Positions 35,189-48,549 of a DNA stretch of 64,000 nucleotides are shown in pieces. Every line of letters starts with the position of its first letter. Positions within the stretch are counted from its first letter, which is position 1. Source of the DNA: Diadophis punctatus similis (lineage: Eukaryota; Chordata; Lepidosauria; Squamata; Dipsadidae); NCBI GenBank assembly GCA_023053685.1, contig JALIGW010000002.1, positions 48,476,778 through 48,540,777 of the forward strand, in the 5' to 3' direction. The translations under genes and the position numbers were made by a program. The notes under the pieces are model-generated. The model ran no database searches. It saw only the letters and a list, made by a program, of their open reading frames with translations, and was not told the origin of the DNA.

Positions 35189-37245
35189 TACATATTTCCC
35201 CTAATAAAGGTGTTTCATTCAATTTCTTGAGAATTCCCTATCACAAGATATGTGATTGGGAGTTCTAAAATAAGTAGACACAATGTAAAAAATGTTAAGT
35301 CTTTTCAATAACTGGAGAAGTAAATATCACCCAATTTTGGCCTTGTGCTAAAGAAGAATAATTGGTTGTTAAGTTTAGAAATGTCACTTGGTCCACTCAT
35401 CAACCTAGTAAAACATTTTTTTCAGTTTGTTTTGGAAGCAGCTCTTGCTTTAGTCCTAATCTTCAGAACAGACAACATCTACTTCTTCTTATTTCTTCAT
35501 GCTCCTGTCCCTGAAAACTGGAAAAAGAAACTTAATTTCTTTTGTTTTTTCCCCCCATCGCCCCTCAAAACCCAGGATACTTATTTCCAAAAGAGAGCAA
35601 AAGACAAAACAAATTTGCATAACAGCTGCATAAATAGATGACCATCTAACATTTAAGTATTTAAATAACATTGTTGGCATGTAACACATAATTAAAAAAT
35701 CAAACACACTTCGCTGAAGAAGAATAAAGACAGTGAACATGTGATAGTTATGCCTGCTTGGTATGATGTCTACATGTTAACTATTGATGGAAGCTTTGAA
35801 ATCCCCTGCTCTCCCACACTTATTTAATTTTTTTAAAATTTTGGATTGGATTGGAAAGCTCCAAACAGAGGCTATTTCATATAGAAGACTGTTCTCCGAT
35901 TGCCAGATTTTTCTAAGTTTTGCCTTATCCTTGAAGATTCTCGCCAAATCCTGGAAAGTATCTTGGTGAAACAATCTTTGTTTGTTCTATGTTGTAACTC
36001 GAATATTGTATGTTATATCTTGAGTGTATTTTGAAACAATCAAGTAGAAAACAATACCCTAAGCAAGGAACTACCAGGGAGAAAGCAACATCTCCACCAA
36101 CACCGGCAGGGCAAACTACAGGGAGCAATCCCCACACCCCCAATCATCAGAACTGATGGTGTTACCTAGTCAGGTAATGAAATGTTTGCAAGCAAACAAC
36201 CAAGATTCCACTATATTGGAATGTATTTATATTTCATATATATTGACATCTGAAAAAACATCAACATTATATCATAAGTCAAAGCTATGCACTTCACTAT
36301 TATACTGTAGAGAAAACCTGGTTTTCCAATTCTGAAAATAAAACTACTGCTTTTAATTGACTTGAAGCCCCTTGCATATTTTATGCTTTGTTCCTCCAAA
36401 TGGACTTTGTATAGTATTTCCTGTTTTATTTACCTAAGGTAATTCAGTTTTAACAGCTTCTAATTGATTGAACACCACTTTATAAAGATCAAGAAATATG
36501 TTCTTCAGTGACAGTGCAGGGAGACAAAACAGTCCCTGCTTCTGGAAGATTTGACTAATCCCATTCTTATCTATAGTTTCACAGAGTCTGCCTATATTTT
36601 AAATGCTGTGATGAATACGTATTTACCAAACTAATACCAACAATAAATAATGTTATGGGAAACTGATTTTATTTCAATTACAATTACAATTTTGTAATTG
36701 AAAATATTGACCAGCAGGATTTACTTATTTGATCATGTAGACCTATTCTTTTCAGTTCAGAAGCAAGTTAATTGAGTTCAAACAGTTTTCCGATGTGTAT
36801 AGATATAACCTTTGTATACAGGAACTAAAACCTTGTATGACAAGGCAACAGATATTTTACCAGTTGGAGCAATGAAATAAAAGAAAGGGAGAACTTTGGC
36901 CAAATAAAAATTTGGCTCATAGCTTACCCTAAAAAAGCAAGTATGGATTATTTTATAAAGCGCTAACTTCCTGGATTCTGAAATAAAATAAAGGACATAT
37001 TTTGGAAAAATTGGCTAAAACAGAAGATCTGAATGAAGAAGGAATTAAGTGTCCTATTCCCTTAGAACGTCATGCAAGCCGCGTTTGTCCAAATACTCTA
37101 AATAAGACTTCAAAAGTCTCCCAAAACCATTATTTACTATTCATCAATACAGAATCAATATTTTAATGTGGTAAGATGGGGGAAAAGGACAATGGAGGAT
37201 TTAGTCATGTAACTACAGTATATAAAAAAAACAATTGCAAACAAG
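34735..37245. other. Unique A+T-rich sequence with (CA)n at 35155-35187
   Basis: A (CA)n of about 16 units lies at 35155-35187. Frames at 35345, 35489 and 35925 have no recognised content. Confidence 0.5.
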
Positions 37246-37298
37246 GATAATCATTCAATCATTCAATCATTCAATCATTCAATCATTCAATCATTCAT
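37246..37298. repeat. (CATT CAAT)n repeat
   Basis: About six CATTCAAT-type octamer units, perfect. Confidence 0.95.
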
Positions 37299-37299
37299 C

Positions 37300-38050
37300 C
37301 TGACATCCCAGAATTGTTCATAATATTTATGAATAAAAAGCATTCACATTATTATATTATCAACTGGATGGAGATTGTAGAACTATTTCCTTATCGTGCA
37401 AGAATATTAATTTTATGACAGATTTCCGATTCTCCAGGAAATGAAATAAAACAAGCAAAACACCTTTATATTCATTGATTGAAAACTGTTGGAGTACTGG
37501 AGAAGAAAAAGCCTTCATGTTCACAGTTACTAGATTGCGAGCTAGGAAGACTCTGCAGGAGCCAATAAATAGCTGCACATCTCTGATTGAAGCTGTTGAC
37601 ATCGAAGTTGTCACGGTTTAAGCTCCTGTTGCTAATAAGATGGAATAAATGATTCCAAATAAGGCATACACAACCTTAAAATCTTCCTGCCACCAACCGG
37701 AATCTAACAGGCAGTTGATGCATTAAAGGAAGATAAAATGAGACACTATGTAAGGAAACATTTCTTCAGTAGAAAGGTAGCAAAGCAATACACTGGGGCC
37801 TAAGAGTATTCTCTTACCCATAAAGTATTCTGCTGTCATAAAAAGCAACAGTGCACATTTGAAAAAGAAAAGAAAAGAAAAGAAGTGTGAAAATCTTGGC
37901 AGTAGATATAGGTTTATATAAGAGATTTCTGTATAGAAGGAAGGCCTGGCTATGAATATTGCACAGTATTTTTTGCATACTGCGCAACGTTTTCGAGTTT
38001 GTATCTTTGAAGAAGGAAAACCCATTTAGGTAGAAACCAGTAGAGTGTGT
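37300..38050. other. Unique intergenic sequence
   Basis: Short (AAAAG)n at 37862-37881; otherwise nothing recognised. Confidence 0.45.
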
Positions 38051-38172
38051 GTTTTAGGCCTTCGGCACAAAACCAGATGGGTAACCCTGGGCTAGCCACT
38101 GCCTCTCAGCCTTAGGAAGGGAGCAATGGCAAATCACTTCCAAAAGCTTGCTAAGAAAATTGCAGGGACTTT
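38051..38172 (+). mobile_element. tRNA-derived SINE second family, 5'-truncated
   Basis: Matches the middle of the family at 33398 (TTAGGCCTTCGGCAC, GGGCTAGCCACTGCCTCTCA, then GGCAATGGCAAA-type and TGCAGGGACTTT sequence). Head missing. Confidence 0.7.
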
Positions 38173-38829
38173 CCCAGAAAGAGTCAAATTTTTTGAAGAA
38201 CAGTATCTCTTTAGCATGAGTTGATCTAAGTCATAGACATACAAACTGATGCCTATTTACTCAGAACAAATTGCATTGCATTTACCTTGCTTACAAGTAA
38301 ATATCTTGAGGAAATTAACTGTAGAATGCATGTTTTTATCCAGTACCTGAACATAAGCACAACTGTCTTGACTGGGAGCAATTTTGAAAATAATTTAGGA
38401 ATGCCTTAATATTTGCATTTCTTGTGTCATTTGTATTTTATTAATAAAATATTTATTGATATTTTAAAATGTTTTGCTTTCTTTTTCATTTGGAAGTCAC
38501 TTTGTAAAGTTGTTTCAGTTTTAACACATACATTGTTCTATTGTCAATGTCTTCATGTTTCTGGATAACAACCTTACTTTATATTTTCAAAAACAAAGGT
38601 CAACCTTCGTATTATCATACCAGATATAAACAGACACCTTTGAACTAATGAGATATTTTGATCTTCAATCTCCTTGTAATTAGTCTAAATACTGGTCTCC
38701 TTACTACATCTGGCCCAATTTTGTATCATTATGTCCTTTCCTTTCTCTTTCCCATTCCTTTCTTTTCTCACACTGGTTTTGCTTTTGTTTTGTTTTTCTT
38801 GGTGACTTTGAGTCCTTGACACTTAACTA

Positions 38830-39172
38830 CTGTCTGGACAAACCCCTGCAGTTTTCTTGGCAAAACTTCAGAGGTGGCTGGTCCTTGCCATCTTCCATGG
38901 ACTGAGAAAGAGAGTGACAGTCCAAGGTCACACAGCTGGGTTTGTGTGCCTAAATATATACATTGCTTAATGGTGTAAACCGCTTAGAGAGTGCTGGCAC
39001 TATGAGGCGGTATATAAATCTCACAAATAAATAAATAAATACATACATACATACATACATACATACATACATACATACATACATACATAAATAAAGTGAG
39101 TCTAGAACTTTTGGTCTCCTGGTTTCTAGCCTGGTACCTTACCAACTACAACAAACTGGGTCTTTTTGCTGG
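38830..39172 (-). mobile_element. tRNA-derived SINE second family, split by a second SINE
   Basis: 38830-38950 is the antisense 3' half (complement of TGGACTGTCACTCTC and TGCAGGGGTTT), and 39096-39172 is the antisense head (complement of CCAGGCTAGAAACC, GTTCTAGACTC). The type-2 SINE end at 38951-39094 separates them. Confidence 0.72.
38951..39094 (+). mobile_element. SINE tail type 2, 3' fragment with (CATA)n tail
   Basis: Reads TACATTGCTTAATGGTGTAA, GCTTAGAGAGTGCTGGCAC, GGCGGTATATAAATCTCAC, (AAAT)n, then (CATA)n from about 39040 to 39088. 5'-truncated and inserted into the antisense SINE above. Confidence 0.82.
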
Positions 39173-39198
39173 TTTGTTTGTTTGTTTGTTTTTATATA

Positions 39199-39685
39199 CC
39201 ATATTTTTGGAGTATAAGACGCACCGGAGTATAAGACGCACCTTAGTTTTGGGAGAGGAAAATAGGGGGAAAAATCTACCTACCAGGTATTCATCGGGCT
39301 AGTGTCCTTAGTCTGGTCAGTTTCAGCACATTATTTTATCCCCTGGTTAGGGCTGAAAAAAATCTTCTTCGGAGGGAGTAGCAATGAAAACAAGCCTGCA
39401 AAGACTTAGGGCTGGAAAAAAACTTCTTCAGAGGGAGCAGCAATGAAAAAATCCTGCAAGCAGGGAAGATCGTTAGCACCTCATTAGGGCTGAAAAAATC
39501 TTTTTTGGAGGGAGTAGCAATGAAAACAAGCCTGCAAGCCTGGAAGAGCCGGGAAGATCGTTAGCACCTCATTAGGGCTGGGGGAAAAAAAGCTTCGAAA
39601 AAGCTACATTCGGAGTATAAGACACACCAAAATTTTCAGCCTCTTTTAGGGGGGGAAGGTGCGTCTTATACTCCAAAAAATACGG
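39199..39685. mobile_element. TA-flanked MITE with internal tandem repeats
   Basis: 487 bp between two TA dinucleotides. The ends are CCATATTTTTGGAGTATAAG and its complement CTTATACTCCAAAAAATACGG. About four imperfect tandem units, each starting near TTAGGGCTG and containing GGAGGGAGTAGCAATGAAAA, fill 39345-39580. The termini are the widespread 'GTATAAGACGCACC' family; TA duplication suggests Tc1/mariner. No transposase. Confidence 0.82.
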
Positions 39686-39721
39686 TAATCAAATCTAAAT
39701 CATTTAAAAACTCAACTATTT

Positions 39722-39990
39722 TGATTTAAATAACAGAATGACAGAGTTGGGAGGGACTTTGGAGGTCTTGAAGGTCTTCTAGTCCAATCCACTGCTTAAG
39801 CAGGAGACTCTATACCATTTCAGACAAACAGTTGTCCAATCTCTTCTTAAAAAGCTCCAGTGATGGAGCAGCCACTTCTGAAGACAAGCCATTCCACTGA
39901 TTAATTGTTCTGTCAGTAAATTTGTCATTATTTCAAGGTTGGTCTTCTCCTTGATTAGTTTCCATCCATTGTTAGTCTACTTAATATCTT
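39722..39990 (-). mobile_element. CR1 LINE 3' end
   Basis: Antisense CR1: plus strand reads AGTTGGGAGGGACTTTGGAG, TCTAGTCCAATCC, CCACTGATTAATTG, then the complement of AGGAGAAGACCAACC. Contains the last part of ORF2 plus the short 3' untranslated region. 5'-truncated. Confidence 0.87.
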
Positions 39991-41517
39991 AGGAGCTGGT
40001 AAGGGTGGTAATATAGGATAATGTAATTTTCAATATTGTATATGATATACTGCGTAAAACATTACATTCTCCATAAGCTTAGGTAAGATACCTGAAGCTG
40101 CAAAAGGCTCCACCCCAACCAAATAGCACATTCTCAAGCTTTCCTCCTCTCTAAATGGGATACAGTTATATTGGTCCCAGAGGTGATTTTCTGGTTTATT
40201 TTTCCTTATAGACAATCATAACTAACTTGGGTTTTAATATATCATGGTGATTTAAATAAATAATTATAAACTTATAAATAATTATATGTTTTCTATCCCT
40301 ATGAATAGAGCCTTTTGGGGTTATCAAACTTGGGTTGCAAAAATCCAGATGTCCTCAGAATGACATCAAAGGATTAGAATTTTGTATCTTCTGGCTGCCA
40401 TCTAGTGGTTTTCCAAATCTTTGCATGCTACATATGGCAGTTCTACCTCTTTTGAAGCTGGAAAAGAGTTTTTCTAATGTCCGATGCAAGCTTACCTCTA
40501 CAGGGCTTTAGGAAGATGGATGCATGACTAGTCATTATGTTCTGGCTGGGGAATTCTGTATCATATTGGCTGGGAAGTTCTGGAAGTTATGGTCCACACA
40601 TCTATGTGCTTATGTACTAAAACAACTATCACAAACAGGTCTTCTTAGAAATTTGAATAAACCCTTTAGTTTTCTAAGCTTTTGGCAATGCAGCAATTGA
40701 AATCGCGTGGCTGCTAATCAGTCATTTATATTGACAGATTGATTTTTTAAAATTTCTTTAGAAGACCATTTTGTACTCAAATCATGAAAAAAGAATAAAA
40801 AATTAACCCTCCATTTTAAATGAATGAACACTAATGTGCTTGATATGCAGTGTTTTTTTTCCGGAGCCAACACTTTTTATATTTTGGAGCATAAGCGAGA
40901 AAATGACAAATAATATGCATTTTTCAGCATTTACGGGTTGATGTGCACATGCAGCTGAATCCCATGACACAGGTTTTCCTGACCTGTTCACTTCTGACCA
41001 TGGAAAATTATATATCTATTCTATGTAGAAAGTAGAAGGGAGTAAAGGGAGATCCTGGAAAACCAACATTTCAAGCTAGTTTAGAACTTTGATTGCTTAA
41101 AAAAAATTCTGTATATCAGAATTATCCCTTACCCAATTAACATCATTCAAACATAACATCTGCTTCTTGTAATCTCATCTGATAATTTTGTCTCGTCTCA
41201 TCTCAATTTCATATGCAGTGACAGAAAAACTGAACTTTGTTAGTAGAATAGATCCAGAGCTTGGTCTAATTTTCTGTATCTCTTTGATGCAGTCTAATAA
41301 TTCAGTGTAGTTCTGATAGTCCTACACTTATCTCTGCCTGATTCTACATTTCCTTGTCAGTAAACTTAAATGGCCAAGGTTGATAAAGACCAAGCAATAC
41401 AGAGGCATTGAGCTGTCTCCACTTGAAAACATAATGAGTTGTATGGATCTGTCTTGTGATTGCTGGCAACATTTAGAAATAACATTCACACTATTTAAGT
41501 CAGAACACATTGCAATG
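39991..41517. other. Unique sequence with two small repeat scraps
   Basis: 40335-40430 is a member of the CCATCTAG repeat family (see 53145). 40540-40610 is part of the 'GGGGAATTCT...AGTC CACACATCT' hAT MITE (see 44669). Confidence 0.45.
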
Positions 41518-41717
41518 GATGGAAACTAATCAAGGAGAGTACCAACCTAGAAATAACGAGAAATTTCCTGACAGAACAATTAATCAGTGAAATGGCTTTT
41601 CTTCAGAAGTGGTGATGCTCCATCACTGGAGGTTTCTAAGAACAGATTTGGCAACCATTTGGTTGGAGTAAAAGACCTCCAAATTTTTTCCAACTCTACA
41701 TTCTGTTATATTTACCA
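41518..41717 (+). mobile_element. CR1 LINE 3' end
   Basis: Sense copy: GGAAACTAATCAAGGAGAG, TTTCCTGACAG, CATCACTGGAGGTTT, ATTTGGCAACCATTTGG, AGACCTCCAA, TTCCAACTCT. Substitutions are many. 5'-truncated. Confidence 0.85.
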
Positions 41718-44660
41718 TGGGCATCTGAAGGAGCAGACAAGTAAGCAAGTGATACCACATGCATCATGATATTATTGAGTAGATAATGTGAATTGTGTGA
41801 TTTGTTTCAATCATGACATTATGATTGAATAAGGAAATCTATTATGTCCACAAAAGTGCTTACAATTATTTCCCTAATTCATTTCTTCCAATATACAGAT
41901 TGATATACTTCCTGGGTCAGAAATCTTGCTTCTTTTTGTTATTGTTACTTGGTAAAGCAAATTCACCTAATTCTAGGATTTATGGACTCAGCAGAAAAGC
42001 ACCACTTAGCAGGGTATGAAGACTTAAGGGACAAAGTCAGAAGCAAAAGGGCTGTGATCGAAGACAGGAGTCAATCATTCCTCCTGTGAAAAAACAAAAA
42101 TTTAACATCCCTTAGCTTGTTATGAGTTATGGATAGGAGAAAAGGGTGTGTTTTTATAAACTATATACTAAAAGTATTATTTAATTATTAGTGTTGTTCT
42201 TGTTAATTATTGCTATTCAGCTCTTTATATTATTTTTATTATTGTCAACAAATTGTGTTATTAATGTAACACTAGCTAAACCCTAACTTTTTCAGAAATG
42301 ATGACTTTAAAAATCAACCAATAAAAGCTATCCCTTGAACCAATGAGAAATCTGTGCAGGTAAAGATGAAGAACAAGAAATAAATTTAATCTACCTAAGT
42401 TGGCAGGACTTTTTTACTATTACATTTCTCAGCCAAAAGTTCTTTTTTAATGGTCAGATAGGTTAAGAACAAGATCCTTCATGGACTACCATATAGGAAA
42501 TAAATTCTAATTAAAACAAATTCTCTACAGATGTTAGAAAGAGAGCTGTTTAATGAGGTTTCACACATATGCATATACAAACAAGTGCCAATTCTGCAAA
42601 TATTCTTCTGAATTATATACTTGTAAGCTAGGTATCAAATTTCTATTGTCAGGGGGCCTTTTGAAGTTTAATCTAACTGAAACACTCTGATTCTTTCTTT
42701 TTGTTTAAGGAAACAATAACAAGCAACATCTTTGTAGCATTGTCAACGGCTTGAGACTTGACTGTGACGAACAGCAGGGAATTAGTCAATAAACATTTGT
42801 AGAATGAGAAATCACATTCATATACCATCTGCACAGATTTCTATAAACATTTTTTTTCACACAGTGTTAAATAAAATCAGTATTCCTGAGTGCCAGCTTT
42901 TATGTTAGAAATTTCACAAGCAGATATCTCTTTAGCGATTTCTTGGGAATGAGAATGTTTGAGGAAAGAGTACAATTTTCCCCCCAGAAAGTATTAATAG
43001 TGTATTCATAGGAGGGGAAAATGAAACATCGGCATATGCTGCTAGATTATCACCTGTAATAGCCTTTCCTAATTTAACACCCACTTTAGGTTGCTAATCC
43101 CAGAATTCCTGCCTGCGTGATCAAAGAGCTGGCCCATCACAGCAATAGAACTATAATCATCTCTGTGTTCTTAGCTTTTAATACCAACTCATTGGCATGC
43201 ATGATACAGAGTCTGGAAGGATGAAATAGAAGGTATTTTTGTGCCTTTCTGTATTAAAAGCAAAACCATTCACACTACCAGAGAACAAAATTATTTCCTG
43301 ACTCAACATAGGAAAACTGAATTGGCTTGAAAATTGGTCTGTAGATCCTCCCAAAGAATTTTTTGTAGTGGAGAGGAACTACTCAGTGAAGATGTTCTGA
43401 GCCAAAAAAAGAGAGAGAGAAAGGAATAGAAAGAAAAGAAAAAGAGTATTCTGAACCTTTTAAGTCTTTCACAATTTGAGGCCGTTTTTCATAGCCATAT
43501 GAAATCTGCATATAAGGCTCTTCTTCTAAGGCTCTGCTATATCTGGATTTACTTCCCTGCACCTGCTATTTATATTGGAAGAGAACATTTCAACTGGCAC
43601 CAATGGAGGCAAATTTTTGCCACCGTAAATAGTATGTTAAGAATCTTACACCAGATTTGGATTGGGACAAACTAACTAAAGCAAACACCTCCTCACACCT
43701 GATTCAGATTATCAAACATTCCACACACTCACGCTCAATAATCTTCTCAAAGCTCTCCATGTAACTGAAATTGGGTGGAATTGGTTCTCAAATATTTTAG
43801 AAGCTGAATCTTCTGGATTAAGAGGATCTGGATTAACCTTCATCAAATGATAAAGCATTGGCTAAATAAACCGTGATCAGGTAGTAATGGAAGCTGCAGT
43901 AATGAAGAAGGATTCTCCTTTAGTGTTGCTTTGTAGCAGTTGTGAGATATTCAGGAATCTTTGTGGGGCAGCCTATCTCTATGAGCCTTGGCAGCCAATA
44001 ATCCTAAATTTCACAATAAAAGAGACCCAACTTGGTGTTTATCCAGGCAAATGTGACAATCCTCTGTTTCATTGGAGTTATTCCTGATCTCCTCACGATA
44101 ACAATATTAGTAACACATTCACTGGAGATATGTATTTCTGCCTTATTTCCTTTTTTATATCCCCTTCTAATCTCCCCAAATTCTCTTCTCCCTAGTTTGG
44201 AAACTTCCATTCAGTACCATTCCCAGTTGATAAGATTCCTGAGAAATGTAATTTTGCTGGAGTGCCTACAGGAATTGTTTCTAGGGATCAGTACTTACAG
44301 GTACCAGAGACTACAAAAGCCAATAGCTGCAACCCATGAAGTTAACCAGAAACATTATTCATACTGATGCAAATTCAGATAAGTGTTGGACAGCTAATTC
44401 AAAATCTCAATTACCCAAATGGCAGCTTACCTTTTCTGAACTTCTTGTTGCTTGATTCATCAATAAACATACTCAACTAGAAACTGGAATTGATCCAGTC
44501 TGAAACGCTCTCACTTATGTGTTTAACTGTTTTGACTTGAATTGACACTCTCCTTATTGTTTAAAGTATTTCTCCACATGTGAGAAGCTGCTGTTTGAAG
44601 AAGTAGCTCTTGTGATCAAGTGCGTAAATCATCTGTGTGTATATCTCTGAAAAAAGATGT
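41718..44660. other. Unique A+T-rich sequence, possible conserved stretch
   Basis: 42670-43190 has little repeat content and a mixed base composition with motifs such as AGGGAATTAGTCAATAAACA. There is an (AG)-rich patch at 43410-43445. No gene seen. Confidence 0.4.
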
Positions 44661-44668
44661 GTTTAGCG

Positions 44669-44764
44669 CAGTGCTTCCCAGACTTTAAAATGCGTGGATA
44701 TGTGCATCCGGCATAGGGAATTGAAGTCCACACATCTTAAAATTGCCAAGATTGAAAAACATTG
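44669..44764. mobile_element. 96-bp hAT MITE
   Basis: Ends CAGTGCTTCCCAGACTTTAAA and TTTTAAAAT-type complement with TTGAAAAACATTG; flanks GTTTAGCG and GTTTAGTG, an 8-bp duplication with one mismatch. The interior GAATTGAAGTCCACACATCT is a well-known reptile repeat. Fragments of it occur at 23908, 25106 and 40540. Confidence 0.82.
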
Positions 44765-44772
44765 GTTTAGTG

Positions 44773-46111
44773 CTATGTCCGTCCATTCACACAAACAGCT
44801 GCAAGTATTTGTATATGCATGTTCAGCAAATATACATTAACAGAGATCAAAAGATTTTAAAGTGTTAGCAAAGAAACAGTAAAGTTTAAAAGAATAACAG
44901 TAGGGAGTCTGAACCAGAAAAACCTTATGCACCTAGCAGATTCTTAACTACTATAAAAAAAAATCACAGCCCGCAACGCTGGCTTTTGTTCCCTCCACAA
45001 TGTGTTCTTTCATTATCTCCTTTCTTGGCCTTGTTTTACATGGCAGGATTCTCTCTTGTTGTATGCTTCATAACCTCAAGCCAACATGAACCATCTCCTT
45101 TCAGCATTTAAAGACTGAGGTGAATTAAAATTATCCCACAGCATCTGCTGTGCAACTGCATATTTGGGTGAATAACAGATGTAATAGGCATTCCCTTTGA
45201 AGCACATGATGATTCTAGGTTGCTTTCCAGTTTCACTTTTATACTTGGCCAAAGAATTTAAATCAGTTACCATTTAATAACATTCAGCCATCCCAAACAA
45301 CAAGGTTGTTCTTATAACTTGCTTTTCCAACATTTGTATGAAACACCTTCAGGAATTCTATGTATGGTATTGCTATTTTAAAAAAAACAGCAGTAATATT
45401 TAAAATGATACTTTTTATGACATTTGAACTGGAAAACAGTGGTGCATTTTGATTCTTAACAACAATGACAGGTATTAAAATAAACATGCAACTAAATGCA
45501 AATATATGATTAAAATAAATTCATCTGTATTTCTCAGCACATCCATCAGACTATGATGTTAATAATAAAGATATCTTCACATAATTATATTTTCAATTTG
45601 TAGTACTGCTAATATATATTATTCATGTTCAGCTTGCTTGATGATCTAAGACTACTGAATCAGCAATGAGTCAATGATTTAGACCAATTCCAGATGGGGA
45701 CTGGAATCAATCCCAAACTGAGTTGATTCCCCCTAGTAATCATAGAAAACTATTGCCAGGAGCGGATGATGTCTTGTTACAGTCTTTAGATTTTTGTATA
45801 ATGGTTGTAAGCAGCAAATTAGCCATTACTCATGAGTGGTTCTGTTTCACAGGCTGCCTGACTACATTCCCTGCGGCAAAGCAGTGGCTCAGCTGGGACT
45901 TGATGTTAAGGAGATCTTTCCTCAATTTCAGGAAATGGGTCTAAGACATTTTCCCCAAAGGAACTAGAAAGCCCTGGTGTTCAGCTTCTGGGTTTTCAGA
46001 AATTACTTACTGCTTATGATGTATTTCAGAGAACTCTAGAACTTGCTCAGAAAAGAAAAAGGAAATAATTGGAAAAGGAAAAGGAAATAATAAGAGGAAG
46101 AAGAGGCTTGC
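44773..46111. other. Unique sequence upstream of the CR1-L3 copy
   Basis: No gene; a purine-rich patch (GGAAAAGGAAAAGGAAAT) precedes the LINE at 46068-46100. Confidence 0.45.
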
Positions 46112-48549
46112 CTTGACTGCACTGATCGGAATGTTTTTGAAGATACCTCGGCAGACTTGGATGAACTCACAGATACTGTAATATCATATGTCAGTTTTTG
46201 TGAAGACCTATGTGTGCCAACCAGAAACCTGTGAATATACAGTAATAATAAACCTTGGTTCACAGCTAAACTTAAGCAGCTACTTCGTACCAAAGAGGAA
46301 GCCTACAGAAAAGGTGATAGAATGTTGTACAATCAGGCCAGAAACATATTAACAAGGGAGATCAGAGCAGCAAAAAGAAGCTACTCTGAAAAGCTAAGGA
46401 ATAAGTTCTTAACAAATGAACCAGCAAACATGTGGAAAACTCTTAAAAATATAACCAGTTACAGCAAACCTCCTTCCCAGGCTGAAGGAAATCAACAACT
46501 GGCAGATGACCTGAATGTGTCTTACTGTAGGTTTGAGAGAAAACTACTGCCACCCATCTCCACAATCCCCATCTCAGACACACCAATAACAGCTAAGTCT
46601 CCTACAACCTACCCCATCCCATTGGGCCCACCATCTCTGGTGATTACAGAGAATGAGGTGCAAGGTCAATTTCACAGACAAAAGCCAGGAAAAGCCCCAG
46701 GCCAGACAAGATAACTCCTTCTTGCTTAAACCTTGTGCTGACCAACTGGCCCCTATCTTCACCAGAATCTTTAATAAATCACTAAAGATGTGCTATGTTC
46801 CTTCTTGCTTCAAAAGCTCTACTATCATCCCAGTGCCAAAGAAATCCTCCATCAAGAAATTGAATGACTTCAGACCGGTTGCTCTAACATCTGTAGTTAT
46901 GAAGACCTTTGAAAGGCTAGTGCTGGCCCACCTGAAAATCATCATGGATCCGCTGTTAGACCCCTTGCAATTTACCTACTGAGCAAATAGATCAACAGAT
47001 GATGCTGTTAATATGACTCTGCACTACATCCTACAACAACTTGAATCTCCAAAGATGTATGCAAGGGTCCTCTTTGTAGACTTCAGCTCAGCATTCAACA
47101 TCATCATTCCAGATAATCTTCTAACTAAACTAAATCGGCTAGCTGTACCTGACCCACACTTATAAATGGATCATAAGCTTCCTAACAAACAGAAAGCAGC
47201 AGGTGAAGCTAGGCAAAATCACATCAGATACCTGTACAATTAGCACAGGAGCCCCCCCAGGGCTGTGTGCTCTCTCCACTTCTCTTCTCTCTATACACCA
47301 ATGACTGCATCTCAAAAGAATCCTCTGTTAAAGTACTGAAGTTTGCAGATGATACAACAGTGATTGCTCTCATTTGAGACGATGAATTTGCATATAGATG
47401 AGAGCTTGAACAACTAGCCTTGTGGTGCAACCAGAACAATCTTGAACTAAATACAGTCAAAACCATAGAAATGGTGGTAGATTTTTGGAGAAACCCTTCT
47501 ATACTACCACATCTTATAATACTAGACAACACAGTATTAACAGTAGAGACCTTCAAGTTTCTAGGTTCTATCATATCTCAAGACTTAAAATGGACACCTA
47601 ACATCAAAAACATCATTAAAAAAGCACAACAAAGAATGATCTTTTTGCACCAACTCAGAAAGCTCAAACTGCCCAAGGAGCTGCTGGTTCAGTTCTACAG
47701 AGGAATTATAGTCTGTCATCTGCACCTCTATAACTGTCTGGTTTGGCTCTGCAACCAAACAAGACAGACACAGACTTCAACGGATAATTAGAACTGCAGA
47801 AAAAACTATTGCTACCAACCTGCCTTCCATTGAGGACCTGTATACTGCACAAGTCAAAAAGAGGGCCGTGAAAATATCTGTAGACCCTTCACATCCTGGA
47901 CATAAATTGTTTCAACTTCTACCCTCAAAACGACTCTATAGGGCACTGCACACCAGAACAACTAGACACAAGGACAGTTTTCCCCCCGAATGCCATCACT
48001 CTGCTAAACAACTAATTCCCACAACACTGTCAAATAATTTACTATTATTATTCTCCTCCTTCCTAGTACCTATCTCTTCCCACTTATGACTATAACCATG
48101 TTGCTTGTATCTTTACAATTTATATTGTTTAATTTGTTTCCTAGTATGATTTGATTGCTTATTAGTAACCTATGACTATAACTAAGTTATAGAGTTAAAG
48201 TTAAAAGGTATTCTGTCATTTCTGTAGAATAGAATAGAATAGAATAGAATAGAATAGAATAGAATAGAATAGAATAGAATAGAATAGAATAGAATAGAAT
48301 AGAATTCTTTATTGGCCAAGTGTGATTGGATGCACAAGGAATTTGTGTTGTACAAACTAAGTGTTGTATCTTATGATTCTTGATTAATGTATTTTATTTT
48401 TCTTTATGTTCACTGAGAGCATATGCACCAAAGACAAATTCCTTGTGCATCCAATCACACTTGGCCAATAAAGAATTCTATTCTATTCTATTCTATTCTA
48501 TTCTATTCTATTCTATTCTATTCTATTCTATTCTATTCTATTCTATTCT
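46112..48549 (+). mobile_element. CR1-L3-type LINE, 5'-truncated, with (ATTCT)n tail
   Basis: The largest retroelement here. It begins in the endonuclease-to-reverse-transcriptase linker, runs through the reverse transcriptase to the end of ORF2 near 48027, then the 3' untranslated region. The untranslated region is interrupted at 48188-48354 by an inverted piece of its own 3' end. It resumes (CTAAGTGTTGTATC...) and ends TTGGCCAATAAAGA followed by (ATTCT)15. A pentanucleotide (AATAG/ATTCT) tail on CR1-L3 LINEs is described for snakes. The 5' boundary is estimated from where coding similarity begins. Confidence 0.85.
46140..48027 (+). pseudogene. CR1-L3 ORF2 reverse transcriptase, broken
   Basis: Readable pieces in order: linker WFTAKLKQL and ARNILTREIRAAKRSYSEKL (46250-46395); reverse transcriptase palm start [19 protein letters not shown] (46810-46895); DFSSAFN (47080-47100); the catalytic FADDT motif at 47342-47356; then thumb and C-terminal tail with DPSHPGHKLFQLLPSK (47880-47930). 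At least four in-frame stops and several frameshifts (near 46700, 46980, 47165, 47376 and 47790) disable it. In the intact family this enzyme copies LINE RNA at a nicked target. Confidence 0.85.

Noticed and set aside
48226..48549. Regular AGAAT/ATTCT arrays, considered as a satellite or CRISPR-like array
   Set aside because: Pentanucleotide units without spacers at a LINE 3' end; this is the known snake CR1 tail.
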